From Mesocentrotus franciscanus (Eukaryota; Echinodermata; Echinoidea; Camarodonta; Strongylocentrotidae): 64,000 bases of DNA. This document shows, piece by piece, positions 1 through 11,468 of the stretch. Each line of letters starts with the position of its first letter. Position 1 is the first letter of the stretch. The position numbers were made by a program, and so were the translations under genes. The notes under the pieces are model-generated. The model was not told where the DNA came from, did no database searches, and was given only the letters and a program-made list of their open reading frames with translations. The stretch spans positions 16,155,659-16,219,658 of the forward strand of contig CP137685.1 in NCBI GenBank assembly GCA_037976565.1. Reading direction: 5' to 3'.

Positions 1-419
1 TTGTGCTGTTATTAATGATGCATCTCTCTCCCACATCCTCAATTAACATCTTCAAAAACCCTACAAAGTTTTAACTCTGGAAACTTTTCCATGATATGTT
101 TGATTGTAATCCATTATTTTTATTCTCTTCAGGCTAACTAGGCCTATACATGTATGTACATGTGTTTGTGTACCAATCCATCAACTTATATTGTTGGATA
201 TAGTTATGATCGTGTTGTATTGTAATGTAAAGTTGAGTGTATTTATATAGAAAAAAAAATGAATTTACAATTTTTCTTCTTCTTCTTCTTCTTCTGTTTC
301 TTCTTCTGTTTCTCTTTCTTTTTCTTCTTCTACTTCTTCTTTATCTTTTTCTTTATCTTCTTCTTCTTCTTCTTCTTCTTCTTCTTCTTCTTCTTCTTCT
401 TTTTCTTCTTCTTCTTCTT

Positions 420-450
<31 letters not shown>

Positions 451-728
451 TTGGGCATTCTATCTAACCTCCAAATCAATGTTGGTCTCCATAGAGAAAA
501 TTAATGAAAATTCTTCTCTGTAATTGTGTAAAGAGCCTTTAGCAAAGGTATACTCTTCAAACTTTGTTGCCTCAGGAACTGTTGTGAATGTAATATATTT
601 GTGTACACTGTATTCTGTAAACCAAAATTTTTACTCCCTGTTTTATTTCAACCAACTCTGTGTGTCATCTCGAAATCCTTAAAAGTAAGGGAATTTCAAG
701 TATTCCACCAAAATTATCCATATACATG
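1..728. other. Gene-free stretch with a long TTC microsatellite
   Basis: AT-rich sequence with no supported exon. It holds a polypyrimidine (TTC)n tract at about 269-450, interrupted by TTT and TGT variants. The tract is open in two frames and would encode poly-Leu or poly-Phe; this is a repeat artefact. Confidence 0.85.
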
Positions 729-904
729 TACAGTCAAACCTGCTTTAGTGACCACCTGTCTACAAAGACCACATTTTTTGTTTCCCTTGAAAATGGTTTC
801 TCATTGAAACATGTACTAAAGGAACCTGTCTACAAAGACCACCTGTCTACAAAGACCATTTTTTGTATTTCCCTTGGGCGGTCGCTATGAAAGGTTTGAC
901 TGTA
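729..904. mobile_element. MITE with CAGTCAAACCTG-type inverted ends
   Basis: Short non-coding element. It starts TACAGTCAAACCTG and ends AAGGTTTGACTGTA, so the ends are inverted repeats. The inside has tandem copies of the unit ACCTGTCTACAAAGACC. A second copy lies at 51291-51502 with the same ends and internal units. The superfamily cannot be assigned from the ends alone. Confidence 0.75.
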
Positions 905-2217
905 TTTCCATTTCCCAATGGAGACGTTATGAGGAAATGCACGCAAGACACATGCAGTAATTTACAGGGAACATCGACATTTAATGTCAAATAAGCAATT
1001 CATCTAATTTATTTGATACTGCTGACATGGAAAAGGGAAGGGCTTCTTGTTTTATTATGATCCTCCATGGAAGGAGATTAGTTTAAACATCAAAAAGATT
1101 TCTGTAAATAGAATGTAGTAGACTAGTAGTAAATAATGATGACTTGTGTGTGGAAAGGAAAGAGGAGTTATTTTATTTTCACAAGAAAAAGAAAAACAAG
1201 ACATAGAAGATTCTTGTTTTTTCACAAACTATGCGTGCTGTGCCAGAAATTATTTGAAGAATGATAATATGTATTAATTTTATTACATTGTATATTTAAA
1301 TTTATAGTTTATGAAAGCTACTCTATAACTGATGTCATTGAACATACTGAATACACGTTTTGTTATATGAGGGACAGGTCTAGAAGCTTGATGACATGTT
1401 TTTGTTTGTTATATTTTTTTCTATTAATTATTTTTTCATATGATACATCTTATTAATCATCAATATCTATACCATGTATGGAAGTATGAAGGTTCAATAC
1501 TGGATGTAGTTGTGCCATTTGAAATTTGTGTATAGATCTAACCTCGGAAAATAAAGATTGTTATTATTAATGATATTTCAATTAAGATCATGCAAAAGTG
1601 TTATATTTTCTCATGCAAATGAAATAAAAGCAGTCAGTTTAAGATGTACTTTGATTGTTTTCTGTTGTATAAGGTGTAGATGTTGAAGGATGTTTCAATT
1701 CTATGTTTTAAAACAATATTAATCTGATATATGAAGACATACTCATGCAATCTTTGTCTGTTACGATTCTGATATATTTTCTTAAACAGAAAAACAAGTT
1801 GCTAAGAATTATTGTGCATTTGAAGATTTGAATGATGTCCAGTTTTATTGGACCATCTCCTTTTTAAACTAGCTTCATGTAGGGAAATACAAAACAATAA
1901 ATCACTAACATACAGGAAATACTAAACAGTAAAATTATTAAAGAATTTGACTCTAACTTCCAGTAACATGAATAAAATTTTTTTAAAAATTCACTTCAAT
2001 GACTTTGCACTTATTTACAAGCATATTGACTTGCCTATCAAGCTGCTTGGACATACAAATTGATAAAGAAGTTGGCAACAGAGAGAGAGAGGGGGGGGGG
2101 CGGATATGGGAAGGATCGAGGGGTGGGATTGAGGGGGCTGGTGTTAGGTAATGATGGAGGAAACGGTTAACCACAGGAAAAACATCTAATTCACATTACA
2201 TTTTAGTATGGTGGCCT
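905..2217. other. Gene-free AT-rich stretch
   Basis: No exon, RNA gene or clear repeat boundary is visible. There is a short G-run (GAGAGAGAGGGGG...) near 2080-2100. Short ORFs on both strands lack family resemblance and splice context. Confidence 0.6.
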
Positions 2218-2640
2218 TAAAGGGAAGTCCACCCTAATAAGCAAAAAAATGAGAGAAACAAATGAGCGAGAGTTTGATCGAAATCCGATTAAAAATAGGA
2301 AAGTTATGCATTTTTGAAGATGTCATCAGTGAAACACAAATTGTGACGTATCATATGCGAGAATCTCTTTTATTTTCTTAATAATTAATGACGGAATAGA
2401 TTTATTTCATACAGTGGTTGTATAGAATCATATTTACAGTGTTTATTAGTATAGGATGCATGTATGATTGAAAAAAAATTCGGACTTTTTTTTTTTTAGT
2501 ACAGAGCAAATGGGACATACGTCACAAAATTGCCAATTTGTGTTTCACTGATCGCAACTTAAAAAATCGTAACTTATTTTTAATTGGGTTTTGCTCAAAC
2601 TTTCACTGACCTGATTCTCCCATTTTTCTGCTTTTATTTA
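2218..2640. mobile_element. Foldback (inverted-repeat) element
   Basis: The left part (TCGAAATCCGATTAAAAATA, then GTGAAACACAAATTGTGACG) is matched in inverted orientation by the right part (CGTCACAAAATTGCC, TGTGTTTCACTGA, TTTTTAATTGGGTTTTG). The two arms are about 120-150 bases around an AT-rich centre. A diverged relative sits at 40750-41335. It has no coding capacity. Confidence 0.6.
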
Positions 2641-3540
2641 TTATTATTATTTTTGCTGTTGCTATTATTATTCACTAGGATATGCATTGAAAATCATTCA
2701 GCACAAAATTTACACATGCAGTACGTTGGTGACGGGAGGGAGAATTTGTGATAAAAATCCTGTCCTGTTACCAGAAATACTTCAATAAAATATGTACAGG
2801 AAAGTTTTGTGATACTTACGTGTTCATGAAAAGTGCATAATATAACGATTTTAATATTTTTCTTGATCTAATAGCTCGCCAAGCGAGATATTGGAAAATG
2901 GGCTTACTTAATTAACAAACATCGGTTTGAGTTCATTTCAGTTTTTATGCTCTTTATTATATGTATATGCAAAACTTGAAATATATTAAAATGAGATAAG
3001 ACTATAATTATATAAACCAGGTCAATTACAGAACAAGCAGTTATAACTGACCTTTGCATTAAAACTGTATGTTACAGGACATCAAATAGCAACAATGCTG
3101 TATTGCTACCTACATGTCATAATAACACCTACAAATGTATACATTTACCACTGAAATACACTTACACCTAACAAATATATTCCCATTGTAAAACACAAAA
3201 AAGGTCACTCGCTTTCAATCATCTAAATTTGGCGGCCATATTGTACACAAACTCGGTTTAATTTTCCAGCTTTCCTGCCCACCATGCAAAACACATATCA
3301 ACTTGATCTTGTTTGAATATATTTTTAAATCCTGAGATAAACGTAAAGACTTATATTAGATGATTTTAAAGGAGGGGTACATTATGATTTATGGCTAATA
3401 TAAGGTGTTGGAAGCCACTGTGAATTTGATAATGGCAATGTTCCATAAAAGGCTGCACTTATGGTAACTGATGATATTTCTTCGTGCATCAATGAATATT
3501 CTTACCCTTAACATTTACTTGAACACTTCAAAACTCTATT
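2641..3540. other. Gene-free AT-rich stretch
   Basis: Nothing beyond a short ATT-rich tract at 2636-2660 and AT-rich unique-looking sequence. No supported exon. Confidence 0.55.
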
Positions 3541-4085
3541 GTAAATGGTAACCCGAACCCGATTATGTTGGATACTGGCTACCATTTTGGACGCCACCTT
3601 GGATTTTCGGGTTTTTGGGTGGCCATTACACATTTTGAACAGTCTAAATGGATTTTTCGACCCCCGAAACCGGGATATAGACACCAAAAATACATCTCTC
3701 AAATGGATATGTTACTATTATAGCTAATTTCAGTTTTCGGCTTTTGGATTCCAAAATGCATGACAGGCATCTTTGGAATTGTTTTGGGTATAAGCTAGAT
3801 ACTCTAAACCTGTATGATAATTTAAAGCACATCAGTGAATATCCTGAACTCTAAAACATATATTTAATCTTGCTAATTACAGCCTTACTGCTAAGAGTAA
3901 CTTCCGGTCATTTTGGGGAGAATGGCGGCCATTTTGGACGCCATCTTTGTTAGTTTAGGTTTTCTAGTGGCCATAACAAACCCATTTTTTAGTGGTATGA
4001 ATGGATTCTTCGACCCCCGGCAAAACCTAGGCATAGACACCAAAATCATATTTCCAAGATGGATATATCATGATTTATTGCCATT
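3541..4085. repeat. Two diverged tandem copies of a roughly 350-base repeat
   Basis: The phrases GGCCATTTTGGACGCCA, GAATGGATTCTTCGACCCCC and ATAGACACCAAAA occur in the same order at about 3577-3700 and again at about 3928-4050. This gives two diverged direct copies roughly 350 bases apart. ORFs here on both strands are short and look like repeat read-through. Confidence 0.6.
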
Positions 4086-6072
4086 TTAAGGTATTGGCGG
4101 CTATCTTGGAGAACATTTTGAAAATATCCACTTTCTGATTATTTTTAATAGATTTTTAGTATTTTGTTTCTGATGTAAAAAAATGTGTTCATTTCATGAA
4201 AGATTCGTGGTCATAAATTACGGCGCGTGGGGGCGTTCTGACACCGCGGACCAAAATAAACACATTTTTTCGGGGCAATGTGGCAAGGAAATCGGCTATA
4301 ACATAAAAACAGGCAAAAGATGGCAGCCAAATCTGGTATCAACTTAAAGCTTAGACATCAGAGAAAATGGTGGTAATACAATTAAAGTGGAAATCCCTGG
4401 AAATCTAAACATTTCCTCTGGATTTATAAAAAGCATGGATAATTATTCAATTTTTTAGTGAATTACCCTATAATATATTATGAAGATTGTGTTTTTATCC
4501 ATTTTAACCCATTCAAGCAGTGAAATGAACTATCAGGAATATGTGAGAGCAATTTCATATCAATTGAAGGATTTATAAAATAAGTCACTGCACTAAAACT
4601 GTGAATATGTAAGATTTTGCTGTTGGAAGGAGTAAATTTATACCTTTATTGTGCATACCGGAATTAAATATTTTACTGAGGTATTCTAATTCAATGTATT
4701 ATCTTTCAACTGGGCAATAAAAATAAAAAAAATAAAAGAATCACAAAAATGACTTTTGTCGCACTTTGGTTCCTCCCTGGCCCACTGTGCGCCGGTGTGT
4801 AAATGAATAATGATTAGATAACTTTCATGAACACGTATTGCATTTTTCATTTCATTGCAAGCAGTCGTCATGATGGGTTTTACAGTTTTGTACAAATGCC
4901 CTTTATCTGCCCATGCGCAGATAGCATATCCGGAGTAGCTTATTATGGATAACGTACGTGACTTACCTTGGTCTTGACTGCATAGTAATGTAAGTTTCGG
5001 AGTCAACTAAGTGGTAAAAAAACTGGTGAGGTCAAACTTTTGTTTAGCTGGCCATGCTCCCTAATGAGGTGACACACATGCTTGCATCCTAATAGGCTGT
5101 AAATATTATGTACCTTTTTATGGTCCATTCCCAACACAAAGAACATATTTACATTGATTCGTTCTGATAAGCGTAAAGGTCCGGTTTGTGGAGGCTAAAA
5201 AGTTGACAGCCATTCCATCTTGTATGTTTTAGAGCGGAATAGCCAGGCCTTGACTTTGTCAGAGACATGTAAATTTCTCTTCTCGAATGACACGCAAGAC
5301 CATTGTATGACTATTGACTAGTGAATCCTCTTTTGCAGGGAGTGAACACTTTAATGACAGGAAAATAAATGTAATGTCTGAAATCGTAGCGTTTCTATGT
5401 TTCTATGTTTCTAGGTGAATTAAGTCATATGTTACGAGGCACTTAACAAGGTTTGTGCATTAAATTTGATTACTATTCCTGACGGAGAATTTTTCAACCT
5501 TCCCCAAAATTCCTCTTGCCATGGTAGCATATAAAACTTTGATTGAGCTACGCTCCATTATTCTCTTATATCAGTTGTTTAACTTCATTTTGTGTATTAA
5601 TTCCACGAGAGTCGCTAAACTAGTGTGCATTTTCATTTTCCTCCGTTTTCATTCCAATTACATGTTATTATGGTGACACGTACCATATTCTTATGGTCCA
5701 TTCCCGTCACGTACGACGAACATATTTACATTGCTTCGTTCTGATGAGCATAATTACGGTCCGGTTTGTGGAGGCGGCCGGCAATCCAAGGCCGAAATTA
5801 ATACCTCAAATCTCGCATCACCACAAATACCATTCATAATTTTATATCTTTTTACTTTTCATTTCCATGCGGTGGGTGACTGAAGGTGACGAAGCCACCG
5901 AAAATCATTTTGAAAACAACTTGTTTGACATCAATATTTGTCAATTGTTGGAGCGCTAAGATGACGCAATAATTGTGTTTTTTCATGAAAGCAGTGTTCG
6001 TTTTGATTTAAAAAAAATAGATGATCTAACGTCGTAAAATATATGATAAATACACAAAACGTTGAAATGGTG
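4086..6072. other. Upstream region of gene 1, no exon seen
   Basis: No supported exon. The 106-codon minus ORF at 4686-5006 has no recognisable domain. A direct repeat of about 80 bases is described separately. The stretch from about 5.1 kb on is the nearest upstream sequence of the signal-peptide exon at 6181, so it may hold regulatory sites. Confidence 0.5.
5117..5778 (+). repeat. Direct repeat in the 5' flank of gene 1
   Basis: The block TATGGTCCATTCCC ... GAACATATTTACATT ... CGTTCTGAT ... GGTCCGGTTTGTGGAGGC occurs at about 5118-5193 and again at about 5693-5775, some 575 bases apart. Both copies lie upstream of the TATA-like box and start codon of gene 1. This may be a duplicated promoter block or a dispersed repeat; the sequence alone does not decide. 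Confidence 0.6.
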
Positions 6073-6073
6073 A

Positions 6074-6083
6074 TATAAAAAGG
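6074..6083 (+). promoter_or_regulatory. Candidate TATA box of gene 1
   Basis: TATAAAAAGG lies about 100 bases before the start codon at 6181. This fits a start site near 6104-6110 and a short 5' untranslated leader with no intron. It is a motif match only; AT-rich DNA produces such matches by chance. Confidence 0.35.
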
Positions 6084-6180
6084 TATGTCATTACAGATCA
6101 CATCACATATTGCGACGTAATAGAGGAGGTGAAGACAATTCCGAAATTTATTTTTGTTCGACAACAATCAGACGAGTAAA

Positions 6181-6264
6181 ATGAAAAAGGGCGTTGTTGC
6201 TGTCATTCTGTTGGCATTCTTTATGCCTTCTTGCCGTGCAGGACTTGCCGAAAAAGAGGCAATG
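6181..6264 (+). CDS. Gene 1 exon 1: signal peptide of HYR-SUEL protein
   Basis: The exon starts with ATG and encodes 28 residues: basic MKKG, a hydrophobic core (VVAVILLAFFM), then PSCRA before GLAEKEAM. This is a textbook secretory signal peptide with likely cleavage after CRA. It ends at a strong donor (ATG|GTACGT) in phase 0. The next exon that fits in phase is 13467-13545, giving the continuous reading EKEAM-TILSRDHF. A TATA-like box lies about 100 bases upstream, and no upstream ATG in frame was chosen. The protein is therefore predicted to be secreted. Its use as the first exon of the HYR/SUEL gene is inferred from phase and order, without transcript data. Confidence 0.6.
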
Positions 6265-6356
6265 GTACGTAAGAATTTATTTATTCGTTAACAAAATTGT
6301 TATTCACGACGACAAGATTAGTGGCTCGACTGTTTTGCATCTTGGTCATGTGTCTT

Positions 6357-6737
6357 AAAGCCTCTCTAAAGTGTTGGGAGCCCAACAAATTTGATGGCAA
6401 ACATTCACTTCAATTGTACATGCATAATGAAGTGAAAGAGGATGTCATTTAACACCGACTTCTGCAAGGAATTCAAAATAAATGTGTTTGAAGACGATTA
6501 TTGATGAAAGAATACAAAATGTAAGTTTTCTGCGTACAACGCAAAACGTAAGTTTTGAATTCTTTCATCAATATTCGTCTTCAAACACATTTGTTTTGAA
6601 AATCCTTGCAGAGTTGAGTGTTATATGACATCCTCTTTCACACCATTACACAATTTAAGTGAAATTTTGCCATCAAATTTTGTAGCGAATTTGGGGCTCC
6701 CTCCCTGCCTCCCAACACTTTAGAGGGGTTTTAAGGC
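6357..6737. mobile_element. Foldback element in intron 1 of gene 1
   Basis: Near-perfect palindrome about 380 bases long. The left end (CTCTCTAAAGTGTTGGGAG) is answered by the right end (CCCAACACTTTAGAGGGG). GAATTCAAAATAAATGTG is answered by CACATTTGTTTTGAAAAT, and CATCCTCTTTCAC by GTGAAAGAGGATG. The centre is near 6538. It is non-coding and begins under 100 bases after the donor of exon 1. Confidence 0.75.
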
Positions 6738-7690
6738 TTGTTCAGATATTGCGTGGTAAACCGCCGCAAAAAAAAAAAAAACCCTGCGCGTTTTTTTCTT
6801 TTACGTGTAAATAATGGCGACTGCGAGCAACAAAGGATTTGCAGTATTCACTCAGTTCTGTGATATAAGTGCATACAAGTAGGCCCATTTACACATCCAA
6901 AACACCACTTTGAAAAGTTGTCGATTTTTAGGACTACCATTGCACGTTTGCGCTCACAGGGTGGAGTCTGAGTGGGGGGTTCCCCCCTCAGAAGCTTAAA
7001 TATTTTGGATTTTTGAAACTGGATTCGTGCGATTTGGTTAATACTTTTAGGCAAAATTTATATATTAAAACTCCCAATAGATAAATACCATTCACAATTC
7101 TCTTCAAGCAGTCTGTTTAAATTTGTAATCACCTTGTATATATTAGGCCCTGTATTTCAGCTCAAATGTTTTAGTGATTGTGGACGGGCGAAGCAGGCGC
7201 TGAATAGAACATTTGGGATTCATACACACAACCACACCAGTGACACCACGAAACGGCAACACTATTAAAATAATTACTGAAACATGTTTACTTCAACATT
7301 TCTAAACAATTATTTTCTACAACATTTATTAGTATTTTGTGTTGCTTTAGATAGCTTTGTAAAGCGCAAATATCCTTAGAAATAAACTACTAAGGAAAGG
7401 TTACCAGGAACCATGCAAGGTATAGCTGGGATGTATGCAATATGAACGCCTTTACGGTGAGCATTTTATCATAAACATATGCATACTATTGGGGGTGATT
7501 GCATAGGCCATCCCCGGATCTACGCCTATGCCATTTACACAATAGATTTACAAACTAATAATTGTCTGTACATACCATAATATATTTAAAATGTGCAACG
7601 GTATTTCTTGAATAATCCGCTTTTTATGAGGATTCCAATTAGTTTGTATACTTGTATGCACATATATTATAGGCGTGAAGAAAATGGTCT
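6738..7690. other. Intronic, gene-free stretch
   Basis: No exon is supported. The block at about 6885-6960 (CCCATTTACACATCCAAAACA ... TTGTCGATTTTTAGGACT) recurs at about 9355-9415, so it is a dispersed repeat. An A-run is at 6768-6782. Confidence 0.5.
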
Positions 7691-7699
7691 AGGAACGTG

Positions 7700-7790
7700 A
7701 GACGTAGCTGTACTTTACAATTTTTATTACGAGCTTTCGGCTTGTGAGGCCCTCTTCAGGTTCTGAAGTGCAAACACATACAGAAACAAA
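7700..7790 (-). repeat. Penelope-like retroelement end with hammerhead-like core
   Basis: Read on the minus strand the segment carries CTGAAGAGGGCC ... AAGCCGAAAGCTCG. CUGANGA followed by a short stem-loop and GAAA is the conserved hammerhead ribozyme core. A GAAGAGGGC ... GCCGAAAGCTCG sequence is typical of the terminal repeats of Penelope-like elements, which are known to carry hammerheads. No reverse transcriptase was seen next to it, so this would be a solo terminal fragment. Stem III and the cleavage site could not be established by eye. Confidence 0.4.
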
Positions 7791-7854
7791 TACATTGTAT
7801 GAACAGATATGCATGGCATAAAAACTTAATATCACTCAATCATATAGTCAAGCA

Positions 7855-8356
7855 TCATGAACATAGCAAAAATTAGTACGAGAAATAGTTCGGAATAAAC
7901 TTAGAAATGATTATGCAATTTCAAAGTGTTTTACCTTGCTTGTGTGTTGTGCTGTCGTGTGTGTTTATTCAGTTGATGTGTGTGTGTGTGTATTGGGTTT
8001 TTACAGACGTGTATCAATCAGATATGATTATTTACGTCTGGGGACCGACCTTTAACGTCACCATCCGAAAGACGCGATTCAGTTTCGAACCTGCGTCCTC
8101 GGCTGAATCAGTTTGTAACTTCCACTGTTAGCTGGATTACAGGCGCACGCCACAACGCCTAGTTGTGATGTATGTGTACGTGTAATAAGGGAAGTGCGGT
8201 CAAGTGTGGATTACTGACCTGTGACACGGATGTTACTGATCTATGACACAGCCGGTGTCATGACCTGTGTCTAGGGAGGGGAGAGGGAGGGGGATAGAAG
8301 GCTTCATTCAAATGCATTGGAGTGCGCGCAGTCTACTAATTTTTGCTATGTTCAGG
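7855..8356. repeat. Segment bounded by a 21-base inverted repeat
   Basis: TGAACATAGCAAAAATTAGTA at 7858-7878 is repeated in inverted orientation at about 8334-8354. The inside includes GTGTGT runs and the block GGGGACCGACCTTTAACGTC. It may belong to the same retroelement as the adjacent hammerhead-like end. There is no convincing coding sequence. Confidence 0.5.
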
Positions 8357-9163
8357 GAGCTTGGGCATGGATGGGATTTCCATTTCCCACTATTGACTTG
8401 TATATTTTGAAGGATATTATGCGAGGGAGCGTATATAGCGACCGAGCGATAAAATGTTTGCATTTTTATTAGTCTAAACGATGCATTCTTGGGCCCTCCA
8501 GAGCCTTAAAGTCTTTAGTCAGTATTTGCTATACATTTTTGTTGTTGCACTTTTTCAAATTTTCCGGGGACGACCCCCGGGATCGGCGCCCCTGGTAATA
8601 CTACCGAACGATAATAGCTTTAGGAAATCAAGGTATATCCCCGATAATCATTTCCGCACACTCCCACTATGATTATTATATGCATGCTTTGTTTATTCTC
8701 GCGCTAATATTCTTAAACTCAACCAAAATAACACTTGGATATGGGTTAGCATTTATTAACCTTGATGAAGAGAAGCACTGTCGATACACAATCATTTTTT
8801 TCTAAGAACATAAGCGCCATGGAGGGTGCCAACTTGGGGCTTGAACCCTTGGTCTTCATATCTCCTGACAGGTGCCGAATACACATAAATCTGAAATCTT
8901 TACAGTCTTCCGTGGTGAAAAATAATACTACTGTATAACACTTTGAAATGACGGACATAACGGCTTTATACAAAAAGCCGATATCAATTGTTATCATTAC
9001 TATCATCATCATCATCACCATCATCATCATTTTCTTCATCTCCCTTTTTTCTCCTTTTTTCTTCTTCTTCTTCATCATCATCATCTCCATCACAAGCAGC
9101 AGTATCAATGTCTTCATCATGTCATTCATCATCATCATTAATTCGATCAACAAGTCATAGAGA
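8357..9163. other. Gene-free intronic stretch with ATC/TTC microsatellite
   Basis: A (ATC)n/(TTC)n-rich tract at about 8998-9140 creates poly-Met, poly-Ile and poly-Ser ORFs on both strands. Nothing else is recognised. Confidence 0.6.
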
Positions 9164-9332
9164 CATTAGGGACTTTTAGATTTTACACGACGAGAACGTG
9201 GACTGCCACGGTGACATCCTTTTAAGGTAATGTGACGTCCTTTTAAGGCACTGCCGGGCACGGGCCAGTGCCTTGAAAGAATGGCAGACGTTGCAGTACA
9301 CTACGTCGACGTGCAAGTCTAAAAGTCCCTAT
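9164..9332. mobile_element. Short MITE, ends TTAGGGACTTTTAGA
   Basis: The left end TTAGGGACTTTTAGATTTT and the right end GCAAGTCTAAAAGTCCCTAT form an inverted repeat of about 18 bases around a short GC-richer centre that also folds (CACTGCCGGGC / GGCCAGTGCC). It has no ORF. Confidence 0.65.
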
Positions 9333-9458
9333 TGTCCACCCCCATGACCTTTGGTCCATTTACACAGCCCAAACATCATTTTGAAAAATCATCGATTTTG
9401 GGGACTGCCATTTACACTACTCGAAATACTTGAAGTACAACGTATAGCAGGAAAATGT

Positions 9459-9461
<3 letters not shown>

Positions 9462-9540
<79 letters not shown>

Positions 9541-9548
9541 ATATATAT
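9462..9548. repeat. (TA)n microsatellite
   Basis: About 87 bases of nearly pure TA dinucleotide. The Tyr-Ile ORFs across it on both strands are artefacts. Confidence 0.95.
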
Positions 9549-10107
9549 GCGGATCATTTTAATGATTACGTAATAGTGGAGTAGCGAGACGCCACGACCC
9601 CGCGAGGCGGGATGGTTTGAATAACTTAGGCAGATGACTGTTATTGTATTGAGAGGGAAAGGAATGTTCAGAAAGGCATAATAAGAGTGGGAAATGGGTG
9701 TGGTAGCCATTCTAGCTTTGTCAGACACCAGATCCACGACACAAATTTTAATAGAAAATTTTAATAAAGAACAATAGTTTGGTGTTTTTTTGATGGTATA
9801 GAGATTCAAAGTTTGAATTATTTTTATTGGGACGATTTGCCAATATGTTTTTCCAGAGCATTTGCCTTATTTAGTTTATCTCTGGTTTTTTTCAACCTCG
9901 GGAATCGGTCCGGGCGTGGGGCAAAAAGGCAAAGCCCCATGCAGGTTACGGATTGAAGCAGATCAATTTATTATTTTGCAATGTTCTATACACCGTCAGT
10001 ATTATATACTTAGGTGTGAACGTACACGATTGATATTGAAATTATTCAATGTTTAGAATATTTACATTATATGAAATTGTTTGATATTTTTAAAATCAAG
10101 AATGAGC
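9549..10107. other. Gene-free intronic stretch
   Basis: AT-rich sequence with one GC-richer patch near 9895-9950. No exon or bounded repeat recognised. Confidence 0.5.
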
Positions 10108-10111
10108 TTAA

Positions 10112-10852
10112 CCCTATCTAGCCTGGGCTAATTTTGAAACTGCATAGCCTGGGGGCATGATCTCGGCCGGGAAACGGCCGATCGCCGCGAAAATGTGCAT
10201 GCATGTTAAGTGCAGTGTATAGATTACTATGGTAATTTTTTGTTGTTGAAAAACTCACTCATTTGCATATTTACGGTAATTTATGCAAATAAGGTAATAA
10301 AATTCTCATTTTTACCCATAAATCATATATTATTCATATTTGAACATTAGTTTTCACTACATATCTTCTTTAGACCATTTGGGATAATAAGTCAACAAAA
10401 ATTGGAAGAGCCAGGTTATTCCTTATGTTATCTATTGTTCTAATAATTTCTTATGTATTTCTCTGTTTTTTTAACATATGTATTTTATTGTTTTTGTTGT
10501 TTTATTTCAAATCTTACTATAATTCAACTATTTTGAACCCCAAAATAAACACCAAAACTCTAAACAAGACCAAATATCCAATGTTTTATCTCTTTTTTGG
10601 AAAAATGAGATTTCCATATGTTTTGTACACAAATCACGAAAATGAGCGATTTTCGGGCTGACATGCAAATACAAAAGGTGACGTGACTTTGTAACGGTAG
10701 GTCCGATTTTCGAAAAATTTATTTCAAAAGATGCGCAAGACTCGAAAGAAAAAAGTAATGAAATTTTAGCGCAGGATTCTTTTGCGTTAAAAAAATTTTC
10801 GCGAAAAATTTAGAGAGGGGGTTTAAGGCCCCCGCCCCCAGGCTAGATAGGG
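10112..10852. mobile_element. piggyBac-like MITE, copy 1 (TTAA target)
   Basis: The element begins CCCTATCTAGCCTGGG and ends CCCAGGCTAGATAGGG, and is flanked on both sides by TTAA (10108-10111 and 10853-10856). TTAA target duplication plus CCCT ends are characteristic of the piggyBac superfamily. Copy 2 of about the same length is at 20183-20920 in opposite orientation. It has no transposase, so it is non-autonomous. Confidence 0.75.
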
Positions 10853-10870
10853 TTAAGCTTTCGTACTTCA

Positions 10871-11400
10871 AGATACTATGTCCCTTTTGCAGCCAACATC
10901 AAATTCCGTAGAACTTTGCAGGAATTATCAATATGTCATGTATGTCCTATCAGTGAAATTTATACTTTAGAAGTGTCCTGATATTCAAATTATGCAAGGA
11001 AACCCGTTTACTTGTTAGACTTCACTGTCAGACACTATTGAGTGACTGACTGCATGGCTTTTTTCTTCTTTGGTAATGACATACATATAATGAGCTGTAA
11101 AGAGTACATGAGCATTTGTCTACATCAATAACCCACTTCTTGTAATGGTCAAAATTAAACTGATTGAATCTTTGCGCAGCACAAAACGTACGACCATTCG
11201 GTACAATGGTCCGAAAATCAGACTATTACTTACTGTCTTGGTAGCACTGAAGTCGATTCGACAGCTAATAGTCGTTATTTTCCCACTTAAAGACATTTTC
11301 AAGCCCCCTTTTTTTTAAAGGAAGTTCTAAATTAGTATTTTTCAAATGCCGTTGGAATTTAACCTTTTCATTTTTTGGCCTGCAAATGGGACAAACTGAA
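10871..11400. mobile_element. 530-base TTAA MITE, oldest-looking copy
   Basis: The inner sequence matches the copies at 18768-19297 and 21069-21598. Its ends AGATACTATGTCCC and GGGACAAACTGAA have decayed and the flanking TTAA is no longer intact, so it appears older. The 60-codon minus ORF is shared repeat sequence. Confidence 0.75.
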
Positions 11401-11468
11401 ATTATTTGATGTTCATATAACATTTATTAGATGGCATTGAATCCATGACACATGACATGACACATTGC

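Noticed and set aside
237..504. Two overlapping ORFs of Leu or Phe runs
   Set aside because: Translation of a TTC microsatellite; no other coding evidence.
4686..5006. 106-codon minus ORF
   Set aside because: No domain, no splice context, and base composition like its surroundings.
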